From Brachymonas wangyanguii (GTDB lineage Bacteria; Pseudomonadota; Gammaproteobacteria; Burkholderiales; Burkholderiaceae_C), in assembly GCF_045055315.1 (NCBI RefSeq), contig NZ_CP173677.1, positions 1,178,001-1,242,000 of the forward strand: a stretch of 64,000 nt of DNA, in the 5' to 3' direction. The notes beneath the pieces were generated by a model. That model searched no databases. It was not told where the DNA came from and saw only the letters and a program-made list of their open reading frames with translations. This document shows positions 9,368-18,063 of the stretch, piece after piece (the first letter of the stretch is position 1; every line of letters starts with the position of its first letter). Made by a program: the position numbers and the translations under genes.

Positions 9368-10179
9368 GTGGCGATCAGATCCGCAAGGGCGGTTTTGCCG
9401 GCCTGGAGGCCGTGCAGGCCCCGAACGACGGCTGGAAGATGTTGTTGTACAAGGAAGTGCTGCGCTTCTGGCGCGTCGGCTTCCAGACGATTGCAGCCCC
9501 GGTGCTGACCGCGGTGCTCTACCTGATGATCTTCGGCCATGTGCTGAGTGATCGCGTGCAGGTCTATCCGGGCGTGAGCTACGTGGCCTTTCTGGTGCCC
9601 GGCCTGGTGATGATGAGCATGCTGCAGAACGCCTTTGCCAACAGTGCTTCCAGCCTGGTGCAGAGCAAGATCATGGGAAACCTGGTGTTCGTGCTGATGA
9701 CGCCGATGCATGCCTGGCACTGGTTCATCGCCTACGTGGGCGCGGCACTGTTCCGCGGCCTGCTGGTGGGGCTGGGTGTCTATCTGGTGACGCTGATCTA
9801 TGCGCCGCCGCAAGCCGCTTCCATCGTCTGGATCCTGGTCTTTGCCGTGATGGGCAGTGGCCTGATGGGAACGCTGGGCCTGCTGGCCGGCCTGTGGGCC
9901 GACAAGTTCGACCAGATGGCGGTGTTCCAGAACTTCATCGTGATGCCGATGACCTTTCTGGCCGGCGTGTTCTACTCGATCCATTCGCTGCCAGCCTTCT
10001 GGCAATTCCTGAGCCACCTGAATCCGTTCTTCTACATGATTGACGGCTTCCGCTACGGCTTTTTTGGCGTGAGCGACGTCTCCCCCTGGCTGAGCCTGGG
10101 CATCGCCGGCAGCGTGCTGCTGCTGGTGTCTGCCTTGTGCATGTATCTGCTCAGGACGGGTTACAAGCTGCGTACCTGA
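9364..10179 (+). CDS. ABC-2 type transporter permease (YadH-like)
   Basis: The 271-residue membrane protein has about six hydrophobic segments and the ABC-2 family pattern FLVPGLVMMSMLQNAF and GVFYSIHSLP followed by LNPFFYMIDGFRYGF. It forms a transporter with the preceding ATPase, whose stop codon overlaps its start. The exported substrate is not known. The bolA gene begins 13 bases downstream, so it may be on the same transcript. Confidence 0.92.
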   Translation: MSGDQIRKGGFAGLEAVQAPNDGWKMLLYKEVLRFWRVGFQTIAAPVLTAVLYLMIFGHVLSDRVQVYPGVSYVAFLVPGLVMMSMLQNAFANSASSLVQSKIMGNLVFVLMTPMHAWHWFIAYVGAALFRGLLVGLGVYLVTLIYAPPQAASIVWILVFAVMGSGLMGTLGLLAGLWADKFDQMAVFQNFIVMPMTFLAGVFYSIHSLPAFWQFLSHLNPFFYMIDGFRYGFFGVSDVSPWLSLGIAGSVLLLVSALCMYLLRTGYKLRT

Positions 10180-10192
10180 TATCCTAGACACC

Positions 10193-10441
10193 ATGATGAC
10201 TGCTGACGAACTGCGTTCCCTTCTTGCCGCCGGCCTGCCGTGTGACCACCTCGAAGTCGAGGGCGATGGTCGCCACTGGTTTGCCGTGATCGTGTCCCCG
10301 GTGTTCGAGGGCAAGCGCCTGATCGCGCGCCACCAGCTGGTGTATGCTGCCCTGGGCGAGCGTATCCAGACCGACGAGGTGCATGCGCTCTCCATGAAGA
10401 CCATGACGCCGGCCGAGTGGGCGCAGCTGTCTGAGGCCTGA
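10193..10441 (+). CDS. BolA/IbaG-family protein
   Basis: The 82-residue product matches the small BolA/IbaG family, which partners monothiol glutaredoxins in iron-sulfur cluster handling. The segment HWFAVIVSPVFEGKRLIARHQLVY contains the family loop and the invariant histidine near residue 48, and EVHALSMKTMTPAEW is the usual C-terminus. The location immediately before murA is typical of ibaG (yrbA) rather than bolA proper. A double ATG (10193 and 10196) leaves the start uncertain by one codon. Confidence 0.9.
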   Translation: MMTADELRSLLAAGLPCDHLEVEGDGRHWFAVIVSPVFEGKRLIARHQLVYAALGERIQTDEVHALSMKTMTPAEWAQLSEA

Positions 10442-10484
10442 TTTCCTTCCGGCCGATTCCTTTTTCTCCTCACAGAATTTCCAC

Positions 10485-11768
10485 ATGGACAAACTCCTGA
10501 TCCGTGGCGGCAAGTCCCTCAACGGGACGATTGCCATCTCCGGCGCCAAGAACGCCGCACTGCCCGAAATGTGTGCCACGCTGCTGACCAGCGAACCGGT
10601 GCGCCTGCACAATGTGCCGCGCCTGCGCGACGTCGCCACCATGCGCCGCCTGCTGGAAAACATGGGTGTCCAGATCCAGACCCACGGCGAGCGTGGCGGC
10701 ATGAGCTTCCAGGCCGCCGACCCGGTCAACTCCGAAGCGCCGTACGAGCTGGTCAAGACCATGCGCGCTTCGGTGCTGGCGCTGGGTCCGCTGCTGGCGC
10801 GTACCGGCCATGCGCGTGTCTCGCTGCCGGGCGGCTGCGCGATTGGCGCACGCCCGGTGGAGCAGCACATCAAGGGCCTGCAGGCCATGGGTGCCGAGAT
10901 CCGTGTCGAACACGGCTATATCGAGGCCAGCCTGCCGGCCGGCCAGAAGAGCCTCAAGGGTGCCAGCATCACCACCGACATGATTACGGTGACCGGTACC
11001 GAGAACTTCCTGATGGCGGCCACGCTGGCCGAAGGCACCACGGTGCTGGAAAACGCCGCGCAGGAACCGGAAATTCCCGATCTGGCCGAGATGCTGATCA
11101 AGATGGGCGCGAAAATCAGCGGCCATGGCACCAGCCGCATCGTGATCGAGGGCGTGGACAAGCTGCACGGCTGCGAGCATGCCGTGGTAGCCGACCGTAT
11201 CGAGTGCGGCACCTTCCTGTGCGCCGTGGCTGCCACTGGTGGCGATGTGCTGCTGGAACATGGCCGTGCCGAGCATCTGGACGTGGTGGTCGACAAGTTG
11301 CGTGAAGCCGGCGTCGAGATCACGAGCGAAGGCAATGGCATCCGTGTGCGCGCCGCCGGCCCGGCCTGGCAGCACTTGAAGGCACAGAGTTTCCGTACCA
11401 CCGAATATCCGGGCTTCCCGACCGACATGCAGGCGCAGTTCATGGCCCTGAACGCCGTGAGCCAGGGCAGCAGCCTGGTCACCGAAACGATTTTCGAGAA
11501 CCGCTTCATGCACGTGAGCGAGCTGTCGCGCCTGGGTGCCAACATCACCATCGATGGCAAGAATGCCATGGTGGAAGGCGTGGAGCGCCTGTCCGGTGCG
11601 ACCGTGATGGCGACCGACCTGCGTGCCTCTGCCGGCCTGGTGATTGCCGGCCTGGTGGCCGAAGGCGAAACCACCGTGGACCGCATCTACCACCTGGACC
11701 GTGGCTACGACCAGATGGAAGTCAAGCTGCGCGCGCTCGGTGCCGACATCGAACGGGTGGCCGGATGA
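10485..11768 (+). CDS. murA: UDP-N-acetylglucosamine 1-carboxyvinyltransferase
   Basis: MurA transfers enolpyruvate from PEP to UDP-GlcNAc, the first committed step of peptidoglycan synthesis in the cytosol. The 427-residue protein starts with the family pattern MDKLLIRGG and has the catalytic loop LPGGCAIGARP with C118, the residue alkylated by fosfomycin. Other landmarks are SGAKNAALP and TEYPGFPTDMQAQ. Its last four bases overlap the start of hisG, linking cell-wall and histidine genes in one transcript, as in other Betaproteobacteria. Confidence 0.97.
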   Translation: MDKLLIRGGKSLNGTIAISGAKNAALPEMCATLLTSEPVRLHNVPRLRDVATMRRLLENMGVQIQTHGERGGMSFQAADPVNSEAPYELVKTMRASVLALGPLLARTGHARVSLPGGCAIGARPVEQHIKGLQAMGAEIRVEHGYIEASLPAGQKSLKGASITTDMITVTGTENFLMAATLAEGTTVLENAAQEPEIPDLAEMLIKMGAKISGHGTSRIVIEGVDKLHGCEHAVVADRIECGTFLCAVAATGGDVLLEHGRAEHLDVVVDKLREAGVEITSEGNGIRVRAAGPAWQHLKAQSFRTTEYPGFPTDMQAQFMALNAVSQGSSLVTETIFENRFMHVSELSRLGANITIDGKNAMVEGVERLSGATVMATDLRASAGLVIAGLVAEGETTVDRIYHLDRGYDQMEVKLRALGADIERVAG

Positions 11769-12427
11769 TCACGCTGGCGCTGTCCAAGGGGCGTATTTTC
11801 GACGAGACCCTGCCGCTGCTGGCGGCGGCCGGCATCGAGGTGCTGGAAAGCCCGGAAAGCTCGCGCAAGCTGATCCTGCCGACCAACCAGCCGGATATGC
11901 AGGTGGTGCTGGTACGCGCCACCGACGTGCCGACCTATGTGCAGTACGGCGGTGCCGACCTGGGCGTGGTGGGCAAGGACACCCTGATCGAGCATTGCGC
12001 CGAATGGGGCCAGACGAGCCTGTTCCAGCCGCTGGACCTGCAGATTGCGCGCTGCCGCATGAGTGTGGCGGTGCCGGAGGGCTTTGACTACGCCGGCAAG
12101 GTGAAACAGGGCGCGCGCCTGCGTGTGGCGACCAAGTACGTCAACATCGCGCGCGAGTTCTTCGCCGAGAAGGGCGTGCACGTGGACATCATCAAGCTCT
12201 ACGGCAGCATGGAACTGGCCCCGCTGATCGGCATGGCCGATGCCATCGTGGACCTGGTGTCCACGGGCGGCACGCTCAAGGCCAACAAGCTGGTCGAGGT
12301 CGAGCACATCATGCCGATCAGCTCGCGCCTGGTGGTGAACCAGGCTTCGCTCAAGCTGCAGCAGGAGCCGATCCGCCGCCTGATCGATACCTTTGCCGCG
12401 GCCATTGCCGAACCGGCTGCGGCCTGA
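11765..12427 (+). CDS. hisG: ATP phosphoribosyltransferase, short form
   Basis: HisG performs the first, feedback-regulated step of histidine synthesis, joining ATP and PRPP. The protein is 220 residues, so it is the short form (HisGS), which lacks the C-terminal regulatory domain and needs the HisZ subunit; hisZ is not in the window. Landmarks are LALSKGRIFDET at the start, GADLGVVGKD, and the PRPP-binding segment DAIVDLVSTGGTL. It overlaps murA by four bases (ATGA). hisD follows after about 100 bases. Confidence 0.96.
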   Translation: MITLALSKGRIFDETLPLLAAAGIEVLESPESSRKLILPTNQPDMQVVLVRATDVPTYVQYGGADLGVVGKDTLIEHCAEWGQTSLFQPLDLQIARCRMSVAVPEGFDYAGKVKQGARLRVATKYVNIAREFFAEKGVHVDIIKLYGSMELAPLIGMADAIVDLVSTGGTLKANKLVEVEHIMPISSRLVVNQASLKLQQEPIRRLIDTFAAAIAEPAAA

Positions 12428-12526
12428 TGCCGGTGGCGCGGCCTGATCCGTGCCATCGCTTTTTCCTATCCTGCCCATGCCAGCGGCCCGCGTGACCACG
12501 CGGGCCATTTCGCTTACAGTAATCGC

Positions 12527-13849
12527 ATGACTACCCTGAAAGCCACCCCCCTGCGTCTGTCCACTTCCCAGCCTGATTTCGAGAGCGCCTTCCAGGCACG
12601 CCTGCACTGGAGCGCCGATACCGATGCCGCCATCGAGCAGCGCGTGGCCGATATCCTGGCCGACGTGCAGCAGCGGGGCGATGCCGCCGTGATCGAGTAC
12701 ACCGCACGCTTTGACCAGCTGCCGGTGGACAGCATGGCGGCGCTGGAGCTGAACCAGGCCGAACTCAAGGCCGCCTTCGACAGCCTGCCCGAAGACCAGC
12801 GCAGCGCGCTGCAGGATGCCGCCGCGCGCGTGCGCAGCTACCACGAGGCGCAGAAGCGCGCGAATGGCGAAAGCTGGACCTACCGCGATGCCGATGGCAC
12901 GCTGCTGGGCCAGAAGGTCACGCCGCTGGACCGTGTCGGCATCTATGTGCCGGGCGGCAAGGCGGCCTATCCGTCTTCCGTGCTGATGAACGCGATCCCG
13001 GCGCATGTGGCTGGCGTGCAGGACATCATCATGGTGGTTCCGACGCCGGGCGGCGAAAAGAATCCGCTGGTGTTGGCCGCCGCTCATGTGGCCGGTGTCA
13101 GCCGCGCTTTCACCATTGGTGGTGCGCAGGCGGTGGCGGCGCTGGCCTATGGCACGGCAACGATTCCCCAGGTGGACAAGATCACCGGACCGGGCAATGC
13201 CTATGTGGCTAGCGCCAAGCGCCGCGTGTTTGGCACCGTCGGCATCGACATGATTGCCGGCCCAAGCGAAATCCTGGTGCTGGCCGATGGCAGCACGCCG
13301 GCCGACTGGGTGGCGATGGACCTGTTCAGCCAGGCCGAGCATGACGAACTGGCGCAATCGATCCTGCTGTGCCCGGATGCGGCCTACATCGATGCGGTAC
13401 AGGAGGCGATCGACCGCCTGCTGCCGGAGATGCCGCGCGCGGAGATCATCGCCAAGAGCCTGAATGGCCGTGGTGCGCTGATCCACACCGCCAGCATGGA
13501 AGAGGCTTGTGCCATCAGCAACCGCATTGCGCCCGAGCACCTGGAAGTCAGCAGCAACGATCCGCACCGCTGGGAGCCGCTGCTCAAGCACGCTGGCGCG
13601 ATCTTCCTCGGCGCCTACACCAGCGAGAGCCTGGGTGACTATTGCGCCGGTCCGAACCACGTGCTGCCGACCAGCGGAACCGCGCGTTTCAGCTCGCCGC
13701 TGGGCGTCTACGATTTCCAGAAGCGCAGTAGCCTGATCGAGGTGAGCGAGCAGGGCGCGCAGGTACTGGGCCGCATCGCCAGCGTGCTGGCCCATGGCGA
13801 AGGGCTGCAGGCCCACGCACGCGCCGCCGAGATGCGCCTGAAGGACTGA
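12527..13849 (+). CDS. hisD: Histidinol dehydrogenase
   Basis: The 440-residue enzyme oxidises L-histidinol to L-histidine in two NAD-dependent steps, the last of the pathway. Typical segments are DRVGIYVPGGKAAYPSSVLM, KITGPGNAYVASAKR, GPSEILVLAD, the zinc-site region QAEHDE, and RIAPEHLEV. It is followed by a strong terminator, so the transcript running from murA through hisG probably ends here. The next his gene on the same strand, hisB, is over 2 kb away. Confidence 0.97.
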   Translation: MTTLKATPLRLSTSQPDFESAFQARLHWSADTDAAIEQRVADILADVQQRGDAAVIEYTARFDQLPVDSMAALELNQAELKAAFDSLPEDQRSALQDAAARVRSYHEAQKRANGESWTYRDADGTLLGQKVTPLDRVGIYVPGGKAAYPSSVLMNAIPAHVAGVQDIIMVVPTPGGEKNPLVLAAAHVAGVSRAFTIGGAQAVAALAYGTATIPQVDKITGPGNAYVASAKRRVFGTVGIDMIAGPSEILVLADGSTPADWVAMDLFSQAEHDELAQSILLCPDAAYIDAVQEAIDRLLPEMPRAEIIAKSLNGRGALIHTASMEEACAISNRIAPEHLEVSSNDPHRWEPLLKHAGAIFLGAYTSESLGDYCAGPNHVLPTSGTARFSSPLGVYDFQKRSSLIEVSEQGAQVLGRIASVLAHGEGLQAHARAAEMRLKD

Positions 13850-13872
13850 GCGCGCCTGACGCAGTAACGACA

Positions 13873-13897
13873 ACGGGAGCCCGCAGGCTCCCGTTTT
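13873..13897. terminator. Rho-independent terminator after hisD
   Basis: A perfect 9 bp stem (acgggagcc / ggctcccgt) with a four-base loop is followed by TTTT. It ends the murA-hisG-hisD transcript and, by symmetry, could also stop transcripts of the opposing sodC gene. Confidence 0.85.
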
Positions 13898-13941
13898 GCA
13901 TGCTGGCTGCCGGCCTGGACCGGCAGTCAGCCTTCAGGCCA

Positions 13942-14517
13942 TCACTTGTAGTCGGTGACGATGCCGCAGCTGATGCGCGCACCGGCGTTGCCGGTGGGCT
14001 GTGCCGTGTAGTCGTCGTCATCGGCGTGCACGATCACGGCCTTGCCGATCACGCTGTTGGCACCGCTCAGGGCCACGGTTTCGCTGGTGACGTCAACCAG
14101 GGCCACGCCCTTGGAGTCGGAACGCAGGGCCGGCAGGTCACCCACGTGGTGGTTGCCGGCGCCGTGCATGCCGTGCGGCTGCTTGGTCGGGTTGAAGTGG
14201 CCGCCAGCCGCGTTGCCGGCGTCAGCGCAGGAACCATTCTGGTGCACGTGGAAAGCGTGCCAGGCGTTCGGCTTCAGGCCGCTGATGCTGCCGGTGATCA
14301 GGACGGCGCCTTCCTTCTGTTCGAACTTCAGTTTGCCCTTGGCGCTGCTGTCAGCCGTGGTCGGGGCGAGTTCGGCCAGGATGCCGCTCTTCTTTTCGGC
14401 GGGCTTGGCGGCCGCCTGGGGTGCTGCCGGCTTCTTGGCGTCGGTAGCGCAGGCACCCAGCAGGGCGATGGAGGCAGTGGCCAGGACGGCGGCCGCGGTG
14501 CGGGACATGAGAGTCAT
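13942..14517 (-). CDS. sodC: Copper-zinc superoxide dismutase lipoprotein
   Basis: The 191-residue product detoxifies superoxide outside the cytosol. An N-terminal signal peptide ends in the lipobox ALLGAC, so the enzyme is probably a membrane-anchored periplasmic lipoprotein. Copper and zinc ligands are visible in HAFHVHQNGSC, GGHFNP and the histidine-rich loop PHGMHGAGNHHVGD, with the C-terminal GARISCGI cysteine for the structural disulfide. The start is taken at MTLMSRT; MSRT three codons on is also possible. It lies, on the opposite strand, inside the his cluster, with hisC as its upstream neighbour. Confidence 0.92.
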   Translation of the reverse strand: MTLMSRTAAAVLATASIALLGACATDAKKPAAPQAAAKPAEKKSGILAELAPTTADSSAKGKLKFEQKEGAVLITGSISGLKPNAWHAFHVHQNGSCADAGNAAGGHFNPTKQPHGMHGAGNHHVGDLPALRSDSKGVALVDVTSETVALSGANSVIGKAVIVHADDDDYTAQPTGNAGARISCGIVTDYK

Positions 14518-14632
14518 GATCAGGTTCCTTGAAGGGGCGATGTTGTTGTCTCGGGCCTGCGTCGGTGTGCAGGCAGCCATCCAGCACTGTAGAGCCCGAT
14601 CATGACGGTTGTGTGAAGATGTTGCAGGCGTT

Positions 14633-15706
14633 TCAGGCTTGCAGGATCTCCGTCAGCGCGGCCACCAGCTGCTGGCATTCGGCATCGGTACCGATGGAGA
14701 TGCGCAGGAAGGCATCGATGCGCGGCTTGGCGAAATGGCGCACGATGATGGAGCGATCGCGCAGGGCCTGCGCCAGGGCCGCACCTGCATGCTGCGGGTG
14801 ACGCGCAAACACGAAGTTGGCGGCCGACGGCAGTACCTCGAAACCGAGCTGTTGCAGTTCGGTCACGAGCTGCTCGCGCGTGGCGATGACCTGGCGGCAT
14901 GTCTGCTGGAAATAGTCCTCATCCTCGAGCGAGGCGACGGCACCGGCCAGCGCCAGCCGGTCCAGCGGGTAGGAGTTGAAGCTGTTCTTGACACGCTCCA
15001 GCGCCTCGATCAGGCCGGCGTGGCCCATGGCAAAACCGATGCGCATGCCGGCCAGCGAGCGGCTCTTGGAGAAGGTATGCACCACCAGCAGGTTGGGGTA
15101 TTTGTCCACCAGCGCTACGGCACTGCTGGCGCCGAAATCGACATAGGCCTCATCGACCAGCACCACCGCCTGCGGGTTGCCGGCGACGATCTGCTCGACC
15201 TCGTCCAGGCTCAAGGGGCGGCCGGTCGGGGCGTTCGGGTTGGCGAAGATGATGGCGCCGGCGCGACGATCAGCTTGCGGCAGGTAGTCCTGCACGCGGA
15301 TGCCGAACTGCTCGTCCAGTGGGATCAGTTCGTGGTCGATGCCGTAGAGCTTGCAGTAGGTCGGGTAGAAGCTGTAGGTGATGTCCGGGTACCAGAGTGG
15401 ATCGTCATGCTTGAGCAGCGCCATGAAGGCATGCGCCAGCACCTCGTCCGAGCCGTTGCCGACAAACACCTGTTCCGGCTGCAGGCCGTGGCGGCGCGCC
15501 AGCGTCTGGCGCAGCTGGTCGGCGTTTGGGTCCGAGTACAGGCGCAGGCTGTCGCTGGTGGCGGCGCGCATGGCTTCCAGCGCGCGCGGCGACGGGCCGT
15601 AGGGATTTTCGTTGGTGTTGAGCTTGATCAGGCGTTCCAGCTTGGGCTGTTCGCCGGGGACGTAAGGAGTCAGCGCGTGGACGATGGCGCTCCAGTAGCG
15701 GTTCAT
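14633..15706 (-). CDS. hisC: Histidinol-phosphate aminotransferase
   Basis: HisC converts imidazole acetol-phosphate to histidinol-phosphate with PLP. The 357-residue protein begins MNRYWSAIVHALTPYVPGEQ and has the aspartate-aminotransferase fold I signatures: IKLNTNENPYGPSP, the SDPNADQLR region, VLVDEAYVDF, and the PLP-lysine segment HTFSKSRSLAGMRIG. The upstream part of the open frame has no family similarity, so the ATG at 15706 is chosen. The gene is inverted relative to hisG, hisD, hisB, hisH and hisA, which is unusual. Confidence 0.95.
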   Translation of the reverse strand: MNRYWSAIVHALTPYVPGEQPKLERLIKLNTNENPYGPSPRALEAMRAATSDSLRLYSDPNADQLRQTLARRHGLQPEQVFVGNGSDEVLAHAFMALLKHDDPLWYPDITYSFYPTYCKLYGIDHELIPLDEQFGIRVQDYLPQADRRAGAIIFANPNAPTGRPLSLDEVEQIVAGNPQAVVLVDEAYVDFGASSAVALVDKYPNLLVVHTFSKSRSLAGMRIGFAMGHAGLIEALERVKNSFNSYPLDRLALAGAVASLEDEDYFQQTCRQVIATREQLVTELQQLGFEVLPSAANFVFARHPQHAGAALAQALRDRSIIVRHFAKPRIDAFLRISIGTDAECQQLVAALTEILQA

Positions 15707-15985
15707 GCGGGGCTTCCGGAAAGAGGCTAAAACACGAATGTTAGCAGTCTGCGCGGGTATCGCTGCCGGAGCGGCCGATTGCCCCGGGAAGATGCGACAA
15801 TCGGAGTCTTTCCCGGAGGGGTCTGCAACGTTGCGAAGGTGCATCAACGGGACACGATCTGCGTGTCCTGGCGCCATCGGCTGGCAAAGGGTTTCTACAA
15901 TGCCCGGATACCGGCTGCACGCCTGCAGGCCGTGATGTTGTCGTGTACCGGCGGTCTGGCTGCCGGTCACTTTTCGAGAGTTGTC
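15707..15985. promoter_or_regulatory. Divergent hisC / hisB control region
   Basis: This 279-base stretch lies between the divergent hisC and hisB genes and must hold promoters for both. A TACAAT hexamer at 15896-15901 could be a -10 element for hisB, but I see no convincing -35 element at the proper distance. No his leader peptide with a histidine run was found. Confidence 0.4.
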
Positions 15986-16597
15986 ATGAGTAGCACACAA
16001 GCGCTGCCGGCGCGCACCGCAGAGGTCAGCCGCAAGACCGCAGAAACCGATATTACCGTGTCCATCAATCTGGACGGCACCGGCGTGTCACGGCTGGAAA
16101 GCGGTATCGGCTTTCTGGATCACATGCTGGAGCAGATTGCCCGCCATGGCCTGATCGACATGGACGTCCGCTGCCAGGGCGACTTGCACATCGACGGCCA
16201 CCACACGGTGGAAGATATCGGCATCACCTTTGGCCAGGCGGTAGCGCGTGCCGTGGGTGACAAGCGTGGCCTGCGTCGCTACGGCCATGCCTATGTGCCG
16301 CTGGACGAGGCGCTGAGCCGCGTCGTGATCGACCTGTCCGGCCGCCCCGGCATGACGTTCGAGGTGCCGTTTACCGCTGCCATGATCGGCCAGCTGGATA
16401 CGCAGCTGGTGTACGAATTCTTCCAGGGCTTTGTCAACCATGCCGGCGCCACGCTGCATATCGACAACCTGCGCGGCATCAACGCGCACCACCAGTGCGA
16501 AACCGTATTCAAGGCCTTTGGCCGCGCGCTGCGCATGGCGCTGGAGCACGATGACCGTGCTGCCGGCATGATTCCTTCTACCAAAGGCAGCCTTTGA
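15986..16597 (+). CDS. hisB: Imidazoleglycerol-phosphate dehydratase
   Basis: The 203-residue enzyme dehydrates imidazole glycerol phosphate. It is the monofunctional form, without the N-terminal histidinol-phosphatase of E. coli HisB. Metal-binding histidine motifs are visible: FLDHMLEQIARHG, DGHHTVEDIGI, and NAHHQCETVFKAFG. The ATG at 15986 (MSSTQALPAR) is chosen, since residues upstream in the open frame do not resemble the family. The stop overlaps the hisH ATG by one base, indicating coupled translation. Confidence 0.96.
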   Translation: MSSTQALPARTAEVSRKTAETDITVSINLDGTGVSRLESGIGFLDHMLEQIARHGLIDMDVRCQGDLHIDGHHTVEDIGITFGQAVARAVGDKRGLRRYGHAYVPLDEALSRVVIDLSGRPGMTFEVPFTAAMIGQLDTQLVYEFFQGFVNHAGATLHIDNLRGINAHHQCETVFKAFGRALRMALEHDDRAAGMIPSTKGSL

Positions 16598-17244
16598 TGC
16601 ACAGACCCTCGGTCGCGATTGTCGATTACGGCATGGGCAACCTGCGCTCGGTACAGCAGGCCGTGCTGCACGGCGCAGAAGCCGGTCTTGACGTGGTCAT
16701 TGCGCAGCAGCCGGAGCAGATCCGCGCGGCCGAGCGCGTGATCCTGCCCGGGCAGGGCGCCATGCGCGACTGCATGCAGCACCTGCGTGACAGCGGCATG
16801 ATGGAGGCCCTGCTCGAGGCGGCGGCCAGCAAGCCCTTTTTTGGCGTTTGCGTCGGCATGCAGATGCTATTGCAGCACAGCGAGGAAGGCGATACCGCCA
16901 GCCTGGGCCTGATTCCGGGCGAGGTACGCCGCTTCCGGCTGGAGGGCAAGACCCAGCCCGACGGCAGCCGCTTCAAGGTGCCGCAAATGGGCTGGAATCA
17001 GCTGCACATCACGCGACCGCATCCGCTCTGGAATGGCATTGCCGACCAGACCTGGTTCTATTTCCTGCACAGCTACTATGCCGATCCGGCACAGTCTGAA
17101 CACTCAGTGGGTGAGGCCGATTATGGCGGCCGCTTTACCGCGGCTGTGGCGCGCGACAACCTGTTCGCCACCCAGTTCCACCCGGAAAAGAGTGCCGCTG
17201 CCGGCCTGGCGCTGTACCGCAACTTTCTCTACTGGAAGCCCTGA
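16597..17244 (+). CDS. hisH: Imidazole glycerol phosphate synthase, glutaminase subunit
   Basis: HisH splits glutamine and channels ammonia to HisF for IGP and AICAR formation. The 215-residue class I amidotransferase has nucleophile C85 in FFGVCVGMQML and the H195/E197 pair in FHPEKS. The ATG at 16597 shares its first base with the hisB stop (TGATG); a TTG one codon upstream is an alternative. Its obligate partner gene hisF is not seen downstream of hisA in this window. Confidence 0.96.
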   Translation: MHRPSVAIVDYGMGNLRSVQQAVLHGAEAGLDVVIAQQPEQIRAAERVILPGQGAMRDCMQHLRDSGMMEALLEAAASKPFFGVCVGMQMLLQHSEEGDTASLGLIPGEVRRFRLEGKTQPDGSRFKVPQMGWNQLHITRPHPLWNGIADQTWFYFLHSYYADPAQSEHSVGEADYGGRFTAAVARDNLFATQFHPEKSAAAGLALYRNFLYWKP

Positions 17245-17309
17245 CATCGGCTGATGACGGCTTCTGCTTTTTTCCTTCCTTTCCCGTTCGTGTTTTTCCG
17301 AGAACCACC

Positions 17310-18059
17310 ATGCTGCTGATTCCCGCCATCGACCTCAAAGACGGCCAATGCGTTCGCCTGCAACAGGGCGACATGAACCGTGTCACGACCTTCAACACCG
17401 ATCCGGTAGAACAGGCGCTGCACTGGCTGGAGCAGGGGGCCCGCCGCCTGCACCTGGTGGACCTGAACGGTGCCTTTGCCGGCAAGCCCAAGAACCTGGG
17501 CGTGGTGAAGGAAATCCTGCAGGAAATCGACGGCGAGATCCCAGTGCAGCTGGGTGGCGGTATCCGTGACCTGGACACCATCGAGCAGTACATCGATGCC
17601 GGCATGCGTTATGTCATCATCGGCACGGCCGCGGTGAAGAACCCCGGCTTCCTGGCCGATGCCTGCAGCGCGTTTGGCGGCCACATCATCGTTGGCCTGG
17701 ATGCCAAGGACGGCAAGGTCGCGACCGACGGCTGGAGCAAGCTGACCGGCCACGAAGTCACCACGCTGGCGAAGAAATACGAAGACCTGGGTGTGGAAAG
17801 CATCATCTACACCGATATCGGCCGTGACGGCATGCTGAGCGGCGTGAATATCGAGGCCACGGTGCGCCTGTCGCAGGCCAGCAGCATCCCGGTGATCGCT
17901 TCCGGCGGCCTGTCCAACATGGCTGACATCGAGCAGCTGTGCGCGGTCGAGGACGAAGGCGTGGTCGGCGTGATTGCCGGCCGTGCCATCTACAGCGGCG
18001 ATCTGGATTTTGCCGCAGCCCAGGATCGCGCTGACGAGCTGGGCCAGCAGCAAGGCTGA
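17310..18059 (+). CDS. hisA: ProFAR isomerase (HisA)
   Basis: HisA isomerises ProFAR to PRFAR. The 249-residue TIM barrel starts MLLIPAIDLKDGQCVRL, with the catalytic aspartate in AIDL, and has the second catalytic aspartate in IYTDIGRDGML plus phosphate-binding loops GGGIRD and ASGGLSN. A 65-base gap separates it from hisH. The expected hisF-hisI-hisE tail is absent; an epimerase-like gene begins five bases after the stop. Confidence 0.96.
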   Translation: MLLIPAIDLKDGQCVRLQQGDMNRVTTFNTDPVEQALHWLEQGARRLHLVDLNGAFAGKPKNLGVVKEILQEIDGEIPVQLGGGIRDLDTIEQYIDAGMRYVIIGTAAVKNPGFLADACSAFGGHIIVGLDAKDGKVATDGWSKLTGHEVTTLAKKYEDLGVESIIYTDIGRDGMLSGVNIEATVRLSQASSIPVIASGGLSNMADIEQLCAVEDEGVVGVIAGRAIYSGDLDFAAAQDRADELGQQQG

Positions 18060-18063
18060 GCGC

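Noticed and set aside
11705..13873. A 722-codon open frame antisense to murA, hisG and hisD
   Set aside because: It lies opposite three certain genes, and its composition (rich in Arg, His, Gln) is that of a shadow frame.
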